Assembly (NCBI RefSeq): GCF_000174415.1
Contig: NZ_ACJM01000002.1
Location: 163,318 to 227,317 of the forward strand
Reading direction: 5' to 3'
From: Dethiobacter alkaliphilus AHT 1
GTDB lineage: Bacteria; Bacillota; Dethiobacteria; Dethiobacterales; Dethiobacteraceae
Length of the DNA: 64,000 nucleotides
Positions 16,172 through 24,713 of this stretch are shown here, one piece after another; position 1 is the stretch's first letter; each line of letters starts with the position of its first letter. The notes beneath the pieces were generated by a model. That model ran no database searches. It saw only the letters and a list, made by a program, of their open reading frames with translations, and was not told the DNA's origin. The position numbers were made by a program, and so were the translations under genes.

Positions 16172-18142
16172 TTAAAACCCGTATTCAAGTATTCGTTCAC
16201 TCACACTAACAGCCTCCCGGCTTGTAATTGAACTGTCGCCTTCCAACGCCACCACAATCACATAGTCATCAAAATAACTGACAAACCAGCCAATCTGCTT
16301 CTCCTCAGTTATCTGCGCAGTCCCTGTTTTTCCACGCAGTCCCAGGGATGAGGAGTTACTGATATAAGCCAGTGCGTCTTCATCCTGAACCGCTGCCTGT
16401 AGTGTTTCATCAACCAGTGCAATATTCTCTGCAGAAAAGCCGGTTTCCTGCCAAATGCCCGTATCGTCACCCATGGTAATTCTGGGCTGTGGCAGATTAC
16501 CGTCACCGCGGGAAATAGCGGCTATCATTAAACCCATATGAAGCGGTGTGACCTGCAGTTCCCCCTGCCCATACCCCGAATCGGCAAGCAAAGTTTCACG
16601 CGGGCTGGAGGAGATAACCTGCGAAGCACGCATTGGCAGATGTGGCGGAACTTCGCCAAATCCCAGTCTTTGAGCATACTCTTCAAACTTATCCCAACCG
16701 ATCTTCAGGCTTAAATCAGCAAAATATACATTATCAGACCATTTCATGGCCTTGCGCAAATCAATTTCTCCTTCGGGCCTGTCAACCCTTCTGACATGGT
16801 AGCTACCCCAACCGGCATCTTTCTGCCACTGGCGGGGAGTGTTCCAGGCCTCATCGGGATCAAACACTTCTGCTTCCAGCGCCATTTTAGCGGTTATAGC
16901 CTTAAATACCGAACCGGGAGGATGAGGGGTACGCAGTACCCGATTTGTAAACGGACTGTCCAGTTCCCGCAGTTCATTAAACTGCTGCGGGGTTATTCCC
17001 AGAGAGAACAGATTACTGTCAAATCCGGGTTTGCTGGCCATGGCCAGGATATCACCGGTGCCTGCATCCAGAATCAGGACACTGCCGTTGTAGCGGCCCA
17101 ATGCCCAGTCCACAGCCCTAACCAGATCTTTATCCAGCGTTAACTCAATATCCTCACCATCCACTGCCGCTTTTTCCGCCACAGTATGTATAGCTTCGTT
17201 TTCTTCATTATTGATGGTGATACTAAACCCGATACTTCCTGCCAGACGCTCTTCAAAAAAAGCTTCCAAACCAATACTGCCCACATAATCTCCGGCCCGA
17301 TATCCCGCTTCCTTTAACTCTTCCAATGTCTCGGCGGTGATTTCGGACAAATGACCGATTGCCGGTCCATGGGAAACGGGTAAATCATAAACCCGGCTTT
17401 CTGCCCGGTTAACCAAAATCCCCTGCAGTGCCAAGAGTTCATCCTGGTTTTCCTGCCAGAAATCCTCGGTGACGCGCTGGATGGGCACAAACATATCCGG
17501 CTGCACCCAGGACTGGGTATAAGCCGCATTAATCCTCTCTTCGCTTATCTGCAATATTTCGGCCAGGCCGGACAACAGAGCTTCTTCGTCCCCGATACGA
17601 CCGGGTACAACACCCACTTCCCTCACCTGTCCCCGATAAACCAGAGGGGTGTTGTTTCTGTCATAAAACCCTCCCCTTTGTGGGAAATCACGGCTTACCC
17701 TGACACTGGTATCGGCTGTAAGCCCGGTTAAAATATGTTCATGTTCCCAGTCCATGAGCCACTTCTCTTCCCCTTTTTGCAGGGTAATATGGTATTCCTG
17801 GGTAAATTGGGGGACGGTTCCGGTTTCAAAAAAAAGGGTGTAGCTCACACTCTTCTGCTCGGAGTTCTCCTCCTCCTCCTCGGGAATCTCAACTTCCTGC
17901 AATGTCAGGCTTTGTAAAACCAAGCCGGTGGAGATATTGTCATAGCGTGAAACAAACACATCCAAATCATGAAAACTTTGTGACTCTTCAGACAAAAGCT
18001 CATACATCTTTTCGTACTCACCTGCATCCCACAGTTCTGTAAACTCCAAAAGAGTATCTTCGGGAGCAGGAAAGGTTTCCCCACAACCGCTAACCAAAAA
18101 TAACAATAACAATAAAATAAATAACCAAATTATTTTTCGCAT
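16172..18142 (-). CDS. Penicillin-binding lipoprotein with NTF2-like (MecA-N) domain
   Basis: Peptidoglycan DD-transpeptidase, 656 residues from the ATG at 18142. Residues 1-20 form a lipoprotein signal ending LVSGC. Residues about 25-140 match the NTF2-like MecA N-terminal domain, then a dimerisation domain, then the transpeptidase domain. All active-site motifs are present: Ser411-x-x-Lys (PPGSVFK), Ser469-Asp-Asn, and Lys605-Thr-Gly (RGKTGTAQ). This is the class B layout of Bacillus PBP3 and staphylococcal PBP2a. The resemblance to PBP2a is in domain order and does not by itself imply beta-lactam resistance. It probably leads the small gene at 15847. Confidence 0.92.
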   Translation of the reverse strand: MRKIIWLFILLLLLFLVSGCGETFPAPEDTLLEFTELWDAGEYEKMYELLSEESQSFHDLDVFVSRYDNISTGLVLQSLTLQEVEIPEEEEENSEQKSVSYTLFFETGTVPQFTQEYHITLQKGEEKWLMDWEHEHILTGLTADTSVRVSRDFPQRGGFYDRNNTPLVYRGQVREVGVVPGRIGDEEALLSGLAEILQISEERINAAYTQSWVQPDMFVPIQRVTEDFWQENQDELLALQGILVNRAESRVYDLPVSHGPAIGHLSEITAETLEELKEAGYRAGDYVGSIGLEAFFEERLAGSIGFSITINNEENEAIHTVAEKAAVDGEDIELTLDKDLVRAVDWALGRYNGSVLILDAGTGDILAMASKPGFDSNLFSLGITPQQFNELRELDSPFTNRVLRTPHPPGSVFKAITAKMALEAEVFDPDEAWNTPRQWQKDAGWGSYHVRRVDRPEGEIDLRKAMKWSDNVYFADLSLKIGWDKFEEYAQRLGFGEVPPHLPMRASQVISSSPRETLLADSGYGQGELQVTPLHMGLMIAAISRGDGNLPQPRITMGDDTGIWQETGFSAENIALVDETLQAAVQDEDALAYISNSSSLGLRGKTGTAQITEEKQIGWFVSYFDDYVIVVALEGDSSITSREAVSVSERILEYGF

Positions 18143-18340
18143 TATTTTTATGCATCCTTCCATTATTATTCTGCTTGTCCAAATACTATCAAATACTATT
18201 ATATATAAAAACCTGCAATCGTCCATACTCCCTTTGATGGAAAAATATCTGCCTTTTTGTCGTCTGTCTGTTACAAATCTATCGCAATCCCTTTCGTTGC
18301 AACATATTGTATTGTAACAATTTGACGGAGGGATTTTTTT

Positions 18341-19627
18341 ATGATTTTTCAGGATGTTAATTGGATGCGGGGATATGGGACAAAAATTTGCCCGGAATTA
18401 CGTAAACGGGTTTTGGACTGTTACCGTCCTACCCGTCTTACCCCCTGTTTTCTGCAAAAATCCATTGGTAAGCTGACTCGTAGGTGGAAGAAATTCCCCA
18501 TTATTGTGCAACTGGAAAAATATGCAGTTCATGCCATTTCCACCTACTCCCTGGCCGAGGAAACAGGATGCAAGCTAAAGAAAAATCTCCAGGTTATTGA
18601 CGCTTTTGCCTCCGAGGTAACAACGGAGCAACTAGAGAAACTGCTTCGCAACAAAAATGTAAAGAAAATCTGGCATGACGGTGAAGTTCATGCCGTGCTG
18701 GACGCGGCGTCCCCCACCGTTGGCGCGCCCGGGCTCTGGGATGAGGGTTACACGGGAAAAGGCATTGTCATTGCGGTGCTGGATACAGGCATCTATAATC
18801 ATCCGGATTTGCAAAATCGTGTTCTTGATTTCAAAGACTTGATAAACGACGATACCAACCCCTACGATGATAACGGCCATGGCACCCATGTGGCAGGATG
18901 TGCAGCAGCATCCGGAAGTGAGTCAAACGGTAAGTATAAAGGGCCGGCACCGGAAGCAGGACTGGTTGGCGTGAAAGTCTTAAATAAATCTGGCTCCGGC
19001 AGCCTCTCCACCGTTATTGAGGGGATTGGTTGGTGCGTTCAAAACAAGGAGCGCCTTAGTATCCGGATAATTAATCTGTCGCTGGGCAGCAATGCTTACC
19101 AATCCCACCGGGATGACCCGGTCTGCCAGGCAGCAGTCCGGGCCTGGGAAGCGGGCATTGTGGTCTGTGCTGCAGCGGGCAACAGCGGGCCCCAGCCCCG
19201 CACCATTAACTCACCGGCCATAGAGCCCGGTATTCTTACCGTAGGAGCCATAAATGACAGGAATCCCAACGAAGAAGGCTTTGTTGCAGAATTCTCCAGC
19301 CGGGGGCCCACCATCGACGGTCTGGTAAAACCCGATGTTTGTGCACCGGGAGTACAGATAACTGCCCTGCGCTCACCCGGTTCCACCATTGATAAACAAA
19401 ACAGAGATGCACGGATAGACAACTGGCACACAAGCCTCTCCGGCACCTCCATGGCCACACCGGTCTGCGCCGGAGTCATCGCCCAACTTCTGCAGCAGAA
19501 CCCCTTCCTCACACCGGATCAAATAAAAAATCTCCTGACGGAAACAGCCAACCCCCTTACGGGTTACGGCGAAAACGACCAGGGAGCCGGAGTGGTAAAC
19601 GCCCACCGGGCATCGCAAACTCCCTAG
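18341..19627 (+). CDS. Subtilisin-family serine protease, AprX-like
   Basis: 428-residue S8 peptidase. Catalytic triad Asp148 (AVLDTGI), His180 (NGHGTHVAG) and Ser370 (SGTSMATP), with Asn281 of AAAGNSG for the oxyanion hole. There is no signal peptide; the N-terminal 120 residues (CYRPTRLTPCFLQK, then a ferredoxin-like propeptide fold) resemble Bacillus AprX, a cytoplasmic protease of about 440 residues. The start follows a GACGGAGGG ribosome binding site. Stand-alone gene facing away from the penicillin-binding protein gene. Cellular location inside the cytoplasm is inferred from the missing signal sequence. Confidence 0.92.
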   Translation: MIFQDVNWMRGYGTKICPELRKRVLDCYRPTRLTPCFLQKSIGKLTRRWKKFPIIVQLEKYAVHAISTYSLAEETGCKLKKNLQVIDAFASEVTTEQLEKLLRNKNVKKIWHDGEVHAVLDAASPTVGAPGLWDEGYTGKGIVIAVLDTGIYNHPDLQNRVLDFKDLINDDTNPYDDNGHGTHVAGCAAASGSESNGKYKGPAPEAGLVGVKVLNKSGSGSLSTVIEGIGWCVQNKERLSIRIINLSLGSNAYQSHRDDPVCQAAVRAWEAGIVVCAAAGNSGPQPRTINSPAIEPGILTVGAINDRNPNEEGFVAEFSSRGPTIDGLVKPDVCAPGVQITALRSPGSTIDKQNRDARIDNWHTSLSGTSMATPVCAGVIAQLLQQNPFLTPDQIKNLLTETANPLTGYGENDQGAGVVNAHRASQTP

Positions 19628-19630
19628 CAA

Positions 19631-19661
19631 AAAAAGACTCCGGGGACATCTCCCGGAGTCT
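19631..19661 (-). terminator. Intrinsic terminator between aprX-like and DUF3231 genes
   Basis: 9-bp stem GACTCCGGG, 7-nt loop, with a seven-T tract on the minus strand, so it mainly ends the DUF3231 transcript about 70 bases after its stop; it also lies just after the aprX-like stop. Confidence 0.8.
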
Positions 19662-19731
19662 CACAGCGCAAAACAGGGACCCTCTGCGAGGACAGGCGGA
19701 CCTTTTTTTGCACTAAACCCTTTTGAAATAA

Positions 19732-20706
19732 TTACGGCCCATAGGTAGGAGCGGGATTTAGCCAACCCTTTAATTTGCCGATTTTCATAAACTTGTCCAG
19801 CATGTTAATTTCCTCAATGAGAAGCTGCTTGAAAATCCCGCGGACCCGGTCTGTGGATGCACATTCTTTAAAAGACTGGGCATGTAAAATTGCAGCCCCT
19901 TGTATTGAAGCTAATAGTACACGGTAAATGTGGTCATCATCTAAGATTTGCAAATCACTAAACGTTTGCGTAAATTTACCCGGCCTTTTGGGCATGGGGA
20001 TGCCGTATCTTTTCAGCTCTTTCTCCAAAGCAGCTATTTGGCTGTTTAACTGCTTACTGCCTAAATGCAGAACCAACTTAAAGTCCACATCATGGACAGC
20101 TTTATAAAAAATTTCTGTGGTTTTTCTGTTATCATAACGATAAGTAAGATGATCCCAGAGGTTAGACACAGCACACAGGCTTATGTCCTCCTTGATGTCG
20201 GCGGGCAGATTACGATAGGCTGGTGGCTGCGAAAACCAGCCCTTAGCTTTTAGATAAACGACAAAAGTATCCGCTTCATTAATGGTCCGGATGGCCATTT
20301 TTTTTATGGTTTTACGCACCAAATCGTTTGTTACAGTATTGCGCAGTGCTTTTAACAGGTTTTCAACATGTTCCTGCATATGAAAAAACGTATCCATCGC
20401 TATGTATTCATCTGTCACCACTTTGGGGTTGATGGGTGTGTTTGTGGCACTGCGGTTACGGTCCGGTGAATCAATGGAAAATCGCTCCATCATTTTCTCC
20501 AGGATATGAATGTTCTTGAGAACCGGCTTTTTTATAATGCGCAAAGCCGCTACCAGATCCTTGTCATGGGCAAAGTCTTCCCAAATCTGCAGTTTTTCCA
20601 TCATCATATATTTGGAATTAAGGATGTCCCAGATGATAAACGCTTCCCGCACATCCACGTCCTGCTGTTTTCGTTCTGCTGACTTTTGTTTCCATGAAAG
20701 TAACAT
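19732..20706 (-). CDS. DUF3231-like protein with two homologous halves
   Basis: 324 residues from the ATG at 20706 (GGTGGGAG upstream). It is made of two related helical halves; each closes with the same signature, KAKGWFSQPPAYRN near residue 165 and KLKGWLNPAPTYGP at the C-terminus. This matches the DUF3231 family of ferritin-like, spore-coat-associated proteins seen in spore-forming Firmicutes. No metal-ligand set of a working ferritin is obvious. If the family link is right it hints that the organism sporulates or descends from spore formers. It is transcribed alone, divergent from speD. Confidence 0.7.
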   Translation of the reverse strand: MLLSWKQKSAERKQQDVDVREAFIIWDILNSKYMMMEKLQIWEDFAHDKDLVAALRIIKKPVLKNIHILEKMMERFSIDSPDRNRSATNTPINPKVVTDEYIAMDTFFHMQEHVENLLKALRNTVTNDLVRKTIKKMAIRTINEADTFVVYLKAKGWFSQPPAYRNLPADIKEDISLCAVSNLWDHLTYRYDNRKTTEIFYKAVHDVDFKLVLHLGSKQLNSQIAALEKELKRYGIPMPKRPGKFTQTFSDLQILDDDHIYRVLLASIQGAAILHAQSFKECASTDRVRGIFKQLLIEEINMLDKFMKIGKLKGWLNPAPTYGP

Positions 20707-20798
20707 ATTATCTCCCACCTGTTTTGTGTTATTAATAGCATTTCCTATCTTTTAAATTTTAAAGCGCTTAAATTTGTCTTGCAAAAAATAGCGTAACC

Positions 20799-20827
20799 TT
20801 GTGTATGGGAGAAATTGCGTTTATAAT
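20799..20827 (+). promoter_or_regulatory. Promoter of speD (sigma-A type)
   Basis: -35 TTGTGT (20799-20804), 17-base spacer, consensus -10 TATAAT (20822-20827), 43 bases upstream of the ATG. Confidence 0.75.
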
Positions 20828-20870
20828 AAACAGTGCGAGGAAAACTATAAAAAAATTTTAGGAGTGACCA

Positions 20871-21677
20871 ATGGAAATTAAATCATTTAAAAAGCTCAAG
20901 CTTTACGGGTTTAATAATCTGACAAAGTCCTTGAGTTTTAATATGTACGATATCTGTTATGCCAAGACCGACGAAGACCGCAAAGGTTACATCGAATACA
21001 TTGATGAGCAGTATAACGCCGAAAGGCTCACCAGCATCCTCACCAATGTTTCCGATATTATCGGTGCCAATATCTTAAACATTGCCAAGCAGGATTATGA
21101 ACCCCAGGGCGCCAGTGTTACCATTCTTATTTCCGAAGGCGATGAATACAATGAGCAGTCGGAGAACGAATCGCCGGGCCCGCTGCCTAACTCCCTGGTG
21201 GGACATCTGGACAAAAGCCATATTACGGTACACACTTACCCTGAAAGTCATCCCGACGACGGCATCAGCACATTCCGGGCCGATATTGATGTTTCAACCT
21301 GTGGGCACATTTCACCGCTAAAAGCGCTGAACTATCTGATACACAGCTTTGAATCAGACATTATGACCATGGATTACCGGGTACGCGGGTTTACCCGTGA
21401 TGTAAACGGCAGAAAATACTTTATCGACCATAAAATCAATTCCATTCAGAATTATATTCCCGGCAGTACCAAAGAAAAATACCATGCCATTGATGTAAAT
21501 GTTTATCAGGAAAGCATTTTTCACACTAAGATGCTGCTTAAGGAATTTGATCTGGATAACTATCTCTTCGGCATTTCCAAAAAAGACTTAGCCCCCAGTG
21601 AGCGGAGAAAAATTAAACAACGGCTGAAAAAAGAGATGATGGAAATCTTCTATGGCCGAAACATTGCCAAAGTATAA
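20871..21677 (+). CDS. speD: S-adenosylmethionine decarboxylase proenzyme, E. coli-type (class 1A)
   Basis: Makes decarboxylated S-adenosylmethionine, the aminopropyl donor for spermidine. The 268-residue length is that of the E. coli SpeD class, not the 120-residue Bacillus class. The chain should self-cleave before Ser116 in [14 protein letters not shown], turning that serine into the pyruvoyl cofactor. Cys143 in [10 protein letters not shown] is the likely proton donor. No spermidine synthase gene is next to it. AGGAGTG ribosome binding site, own promoter and own terminator. Confidence 0.95.
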   Translation: MEIKSFKKLKLYGFNNLTKSLSFNMYDICYAKTDEDRKGYIEYIDEQYNAERLTSILTNVSDIIGANILNIAKQDYEPQGASVTILISEGDEYNEQSENESPGPLPNSLVGHLDKSHITVHTYPESHPDDGISTFRADIDVSTCGHISPLKALNYLIHSFESDIMTMDYRVRGFTRDVNGRKYFIDHKINSIQNYIPGSTKEKYHAIDVNVYQESIFHTKMLLKEFDLDNYLFGISKKDLAPSERRKIKQRLKKEMMEIFYGRNIAKV

Positions 21678-21678
21678 G

Positions 21679-21714
21679 AAAGGCGAAACCTAGCAATTAG
21701 GTTTCGCCTTTTTT
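21679..21714. terminator. Intrinsic terminator after speD
   Basis: 13-bp stem AGGCGAAACCTA with a short loop and a five-T run on the plus strand; also close to the stop of the convergent gene. Confidence 0.9.
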
Positions 21715-21719
21715 ATAGC

Positions 21720-22352
21720 TTAAACAGTATTTGTTTCCCTAACTTCCACATTAATCTCATAGGTTCCGTCACCGTCAATGATTCGCGCCAGGCGGGCCAG
21801 GCGGTTAGCCAGGGCGTGTCCTGACAGGCGGCCGTTAAAAGAAATGATAAAAGTATTCTCTCCTGACGGTGCCGTCGGTGTGAGTTCCACAGAGGTTTCA
21901 GTATCTGTCCGGTCAGTAACGGAAGTTTCCTCAGTTTCTTTTTTAGGCCGTCGGCCGCGGGGTTTGGTTTCTATTCCCAGACTTTTTAAAACATCACTAT
22001 AAAACTTTTTACGGGAAATTTTCATATCTTTAATAATATTGTTGGTACCTACTTCATCCCGCCATTTGGTCATCAAAACCACTTGTTTTTCAATGGGTAG
22101 TTCCTTAAATTCCTCATAGGGCATTACCTTTTCTTCGTACATATTATACACCTTCACCTCACTGTTTTGCATGTATGCTTTTTTGTCTTTTCCCCGCAAA
22201 AAATCAACGGGGGTCATCACTGCACCTTTGCGCCCCGTCCGGGAAGCACGTCCCCGCACACCACTTAGGTTTTTTTTGCTGGTGGTGGAACTAAAAGCCT
22301 GTTCAGCCTCCGAGGGCTTATCTTCATCCTGTAAATAAGTTTCTTCAGTCAT
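21720..22352 (-). CDS. Unknown protein with basic, possibly nucleic-acid-binding core
   Basis: 210 residues, not recognised. The N-terminal 45 residues are polar and low-complexity with RGRASRTGRKG. The middle (about residues 70-130) is a compact helical region, EEFKELPIEKQVVLMTKWRDE followed by NNIIKDMKISRKKFYSDVLKSLG, which looks like a helix-turn-helix ending in an AT-hook-like PRGRRPKKE. An acidic Thr-rich linker follows, and the last 45 residues (FIISFNGRLSGHALANRLARLARII) form a separate small domain. Function unknown; DNA binding is an inference from charge and helices. Confidence 0.55.
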   Translation of the reverse strand: MTEETYLQDEDKPSEAEQAFSSTTSKKNLSGVRGRASRTGRKGAVMTPVDFLRGKDKKAYMQNSEVKVYNMYEEKVMPYEEFKELPIEKQVVLMTKWRDEVGTNNIIKDMKISRKKFYSDVLKSLGIETKPRGRRPKKETEETSVTDRTDTETSVELTPTAPSGENTFIISFNGRLSGHALANRLARLARIIDGDGTYEINVEVRETNTV

Positions 22353-22470
22353 TCTCTCACCCTATTCGTCTATACATCGGTTGCATTATTATATCTTTTT
22401 CCTTCCCAATTTATGCATATTCCCCTGAGAAACAAGAAAGGTGCACAGATTAGTTTTTTACAGCAAAAAA

Positions 22471-22493
22471 AAATCGTCCCCCAAAGGACGTTT
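22471..22493 (-). terminator. Intrinsic terminator after the prenyltransferase gene
   Basis: Short CGTCC/GGACG stem with a long minus-strand T-run, overlapping the stop codon of the prenyltransferase gene. Confidence 0.6.
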
Positions 22494-23412
22494 AGACAAA
22501 AAAGCGGGTGAGAATGGCTGCCAAAACCATGGTAAGTCCGGTCAGCTGATATGTTTTTATTGTGTTGGCATTGGCCACTATCATCTTAGGGATATCTTCA
22601 CTGTACCTGGCCGCTGCGCCAACAGCCTGAATAACCAGCGGCAGGCTCACAAAAGACATAAGCCAGAAAGGATTAAGGGTGGTTGCAAACAGGCCCACAA
22701 AGGAAAGGTAGGTGCCGGCGAACAAGGCTTTATAAATGCTTAACCCTTTTGTTTTGCCAAGGCGTACCACCCAGTTGCGTTTATTGCCCTGTAAATCGGC
22801 TTCATAGTCGGGATACTGATTTATGAAAAGTACATTGGCAATTAATAAACCAATGGGAAGCGATGCCAGAATAACTTCCCAGGACAGAAAATGAGCCTGA
22901 ACCAGAAATGTCCCCGACACAATCAGCGGCCCAAAGGTAACGCCCACCACCGCTTCACCCAAGCCCCTATACGCCAGTTTAAACGGAGGGAGGCTGTACG
23001 CTGCGGCAAAAAACAATCCGCTTAAACCAATCCATAAAATGCCGGGCTCCCTCATAAAAGCAATGTAAAAACCAATTAAACTTCCTGCTGCCAAAGTGGC
23101 CAGAGTAATCCATCTGGCCTGAGATAAGGTAAGGTTGCCGTCCACAATGGCCCGTTTACCACCGCTAAACGGGGTACGTTTGTCAGGTGCCACCATTAAA
23201 TCCACGCCGCTTTCATAGTCCACCAGGTCATTGGCGGCGTTTTTGCCGATTTCAATAAGGAATACCCCCAGCATGCTTATGAGAAACCAATACCAGCTAA
23301 ACTGGCCGGTAAGGCCATATGCCAGGGCACCTCCCACGGCCATGGGCACTGTGGACGCCACCCAAATTTTGGGGTCGGCAACCTGCCAGAACCCCTGCCA
23401 CAATGTTGTCAA
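22492..23412 (-). CDS. UbiA-family prenyltransferase (MenA-like)
   Basis: 306-residue membrane enzyme with eight to nine helices. Both prenyl-diphosphate/Mg-binding motifs are seen: NDLVDYESGVD (about residues 61-71) and NQYPDYEADLQGNKRN (about 198-213). The family attaches a polyprenyl chain to an aromatic ring; 1,4-dihydroxy-2-naphthoate (menaquinone route) is the likeliest acceptor given the complex II genes in the window. The start is a TTG directly after GGGGGGAGGAAA. It is co-transcribed with the small GGDEF-like gene 20 bases upstream. Heme O synthase or 4-hydroxybenzoate types are alternatives. Confidence 0.8.
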   Translation of the reverse strand: MTTLWQGFWQVADPKIWVASTVPMAVGGALAYGLTGQFSWYWFLISMLGVFLIEIGKNAANDLVDYESGVDLMVAPDKRTPFSGGKRAIVDGNLTLSQARWITLATLAAGSLIGFYIAFMREPGILWIGLSGLFFAAAYSLPPFKLAYRGLGEAVVGVTFGPLIVSGTFLVQAHFLSWEVILASLPIGLLIANVLFINQYPDYEADLQGNKRNWVVRLGKTKGLSIYKALFAGTYLSFVGLFATTLNPFWLMSFVSLPLVIQAVGAAARYSEDIPKMIVANANTIKTYQLTGLTMVLAAILTRFFV

Positions 23413-23432
23413 TTTCCTCCCCCCTTCTTTGG

Positions 23433-23837
23433 TTAAAGGTTATTTAACAACAACTCCAAAAGCTGCTCTTTGTTGTCGCCATCTTCGGGAAAGGTTATGT
23501 ACGAAACACGAAATGTTGTGTTACCTGCCACATCATCCAGGTAATCCTCCGAAGCAAAGGCGTGCTGCAGCCGCTCTATTACAAACCTTGCACCCTCCTT
23601 GTTGGTCATGGGCATGAACACAAGAAAGCTTGTTTCCCCGTGACGGATTACGGTATCCGTATCCCGCAGTGTATCCTGCAGAATGCGCACGGCACGGCCT
23701 GCACTGGTCCCGGTGGAAAAAGCCACAAGTGCCAGCGAAAAAGACTGTCCTCCACGATAGGCCCGTTTAAGCTCCATATCAAGAAGTTCCTCAAAGCTAT
23801 AAGATACGTATTCCGTTAAGGGCAGTTTAATGCGCAT
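23433..23837 (-). CDS. Degenerate GGDEF-like domain protein
   Basis: 134 residues forming one cyclase-like domain. The pattern FSLALVAFSTG, LRDTDTVIRHGETSFLVFMP, GARFVIERLQ and FRVSYITFPEDG follows diguanylate cyclases, but the GGDEF signature is replaced by HGETS (residues 66-70), so it should not make cyclic di-GMP. No sensor or membrane part. It is the first gene of a two-gene unit with the prenyltransferase. A role as a structural or nucleotide-binding relic is possible; I cannot say more. Confidence 0.65.
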   Translation of the reverse strand: MRIKLPLTEYVSYSFEELLDMELKRAYRGGQSFSLALVAFSTGTSAGRAVRILQDTLRDTDTVIRHGETSFLVFMPMTNKEGARFVIERLQHAFASEDYLDDVAGNTTFRVSYITFPEDGDNKEQLLELLLNNL

Positions 23838-23918
23838 ATAATCCCCTCCGTCCTCATTTTCGATTGATTTCGACCTGCAAAGACACTTCTCCTGCTTTGC
23901 AGGGAAATAAGCAAAAGC

Positions 23919-23942
23919 AAAAGGCGCACAACAGTGCGCCCG
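23919..23942 (-). terminator. Intrinsic terminator of the glutamate synthase operon
   Basis: GGCGCAC / GTGCGCC stem with an AACA loop (GGGCGCAC...GTGCGCC on the minus strand) followed by TTTTGC, 6 bases after the stop of the last gene. Confidence 0.8.
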
Positions 23943-23947
23943 GCAGC

Positions 23948-24682
23948 TTAATATTTTACATACATGTTCCCATATGGACGACTCCCAACAGGAGCCAGTT
24001 TGGTAAAAGGCAGCTCATCCAGCCCCGGCAGATTTGTCTGGAAATAGCGTGAATAACGGTCCTGTGTTTCCTGCAAAAACTCCCGCTCCCTTTGAGATGG
24101 TTGTGACTTTTGCACTTCCCGGCCTAACTTGTAGTCGGGTACATCTCCTCGGATATACATGACACCGCCATGCATACCGGTACCGCAGTAATTCCCCACT
24201 GAATCCTGGCCGTCGGGCATTCCCAACACCACAATGATACCCCCGGCCATATATTCACCTAAAAAGTCACCGGTTTTGCCGCCCACAACGATTTTAGGAA
24301 CCTGCTCTCTAAATTCTTTCATATGAATCCCCACCCGGTAGCCAACATTGCCGCGCACAAAAACTTCACCGCCGCGCATGGCATACCCCAAAGTGTCACC
24401 GGCATCACCATGAATGATAATTGATCCGCCATTCATGGTATTTGCCACCGCATCCTGAGTATTGCCCTGCACCACAACTTCCGGCCCATCCATATAGGCA
24501 GCCAGATCATTGCCGGCAATGCCCTGGATGGTCAGCTTATAATTTCCACGGATGGCGTCGGCAATATAGCGCTGCCCGTTTACATTTTTGAGCAGAATTT
24601 CCTCAGCCCCGTCCCGTAGTGCTTGGCGGATCCGCTTGTTTAACTGCATATAGTAAACACCCCTGGCATCGATGGTAACCAC
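23948..24682 (-). CDS. Glutamate synthase GXGXG-domain subunit (GltB3 type)
   Basis: 244-residue right-handed beta-helix domain equal to the C-terminal third of bacterial GltB, here a separate protein as in archaeal-type glutamate synthase. Several G-rich turns (GDAGDTLGYAMRGGEVFVRG, GNYCGTGMHGGVMYIRG) show the GXGXG repeats. It is thought to hold the ammonia channel and contacts between glutaminase and synthase sites. Start is a GTG behind AAGGAGGGG. Last gene of the five-gene unit. Confidence 0.9.
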   Translation of the reverse strand: MVTIDARGVYYMQLNKRIRQALRDGAEEILLKNVNGQRYIADAIRGNYKLTIQGIAGNDLAAYMDGPEVVVQGNTQDAVANTMNGGSIIIHGDAGDTLGYAMRGGEVFVRGNVGYRVGIHMKEFREQVPKIVVGGKTGDFLGEYMAGGIIVVLGMPDGQDSVGNYCGTGMHGGVMYIRGDVPDYKLGREVQKSQPSQREREFLQETQDRYSRYFQTNLPGLDELPFTKLAPVGSRPYGNMYVKY

Positions 24683-24713
24683 ATTAACCCCTCCTTTTTA
24701 TCAATGCTTAAAA

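Noticed and set aside
16172..18142. A methicillin-type resistance gene because of MecA-like domain order
   Set aside because: The same layout is found in ordinary Firmicutes penicillin-binding proteins; resistance cannot be inferred.
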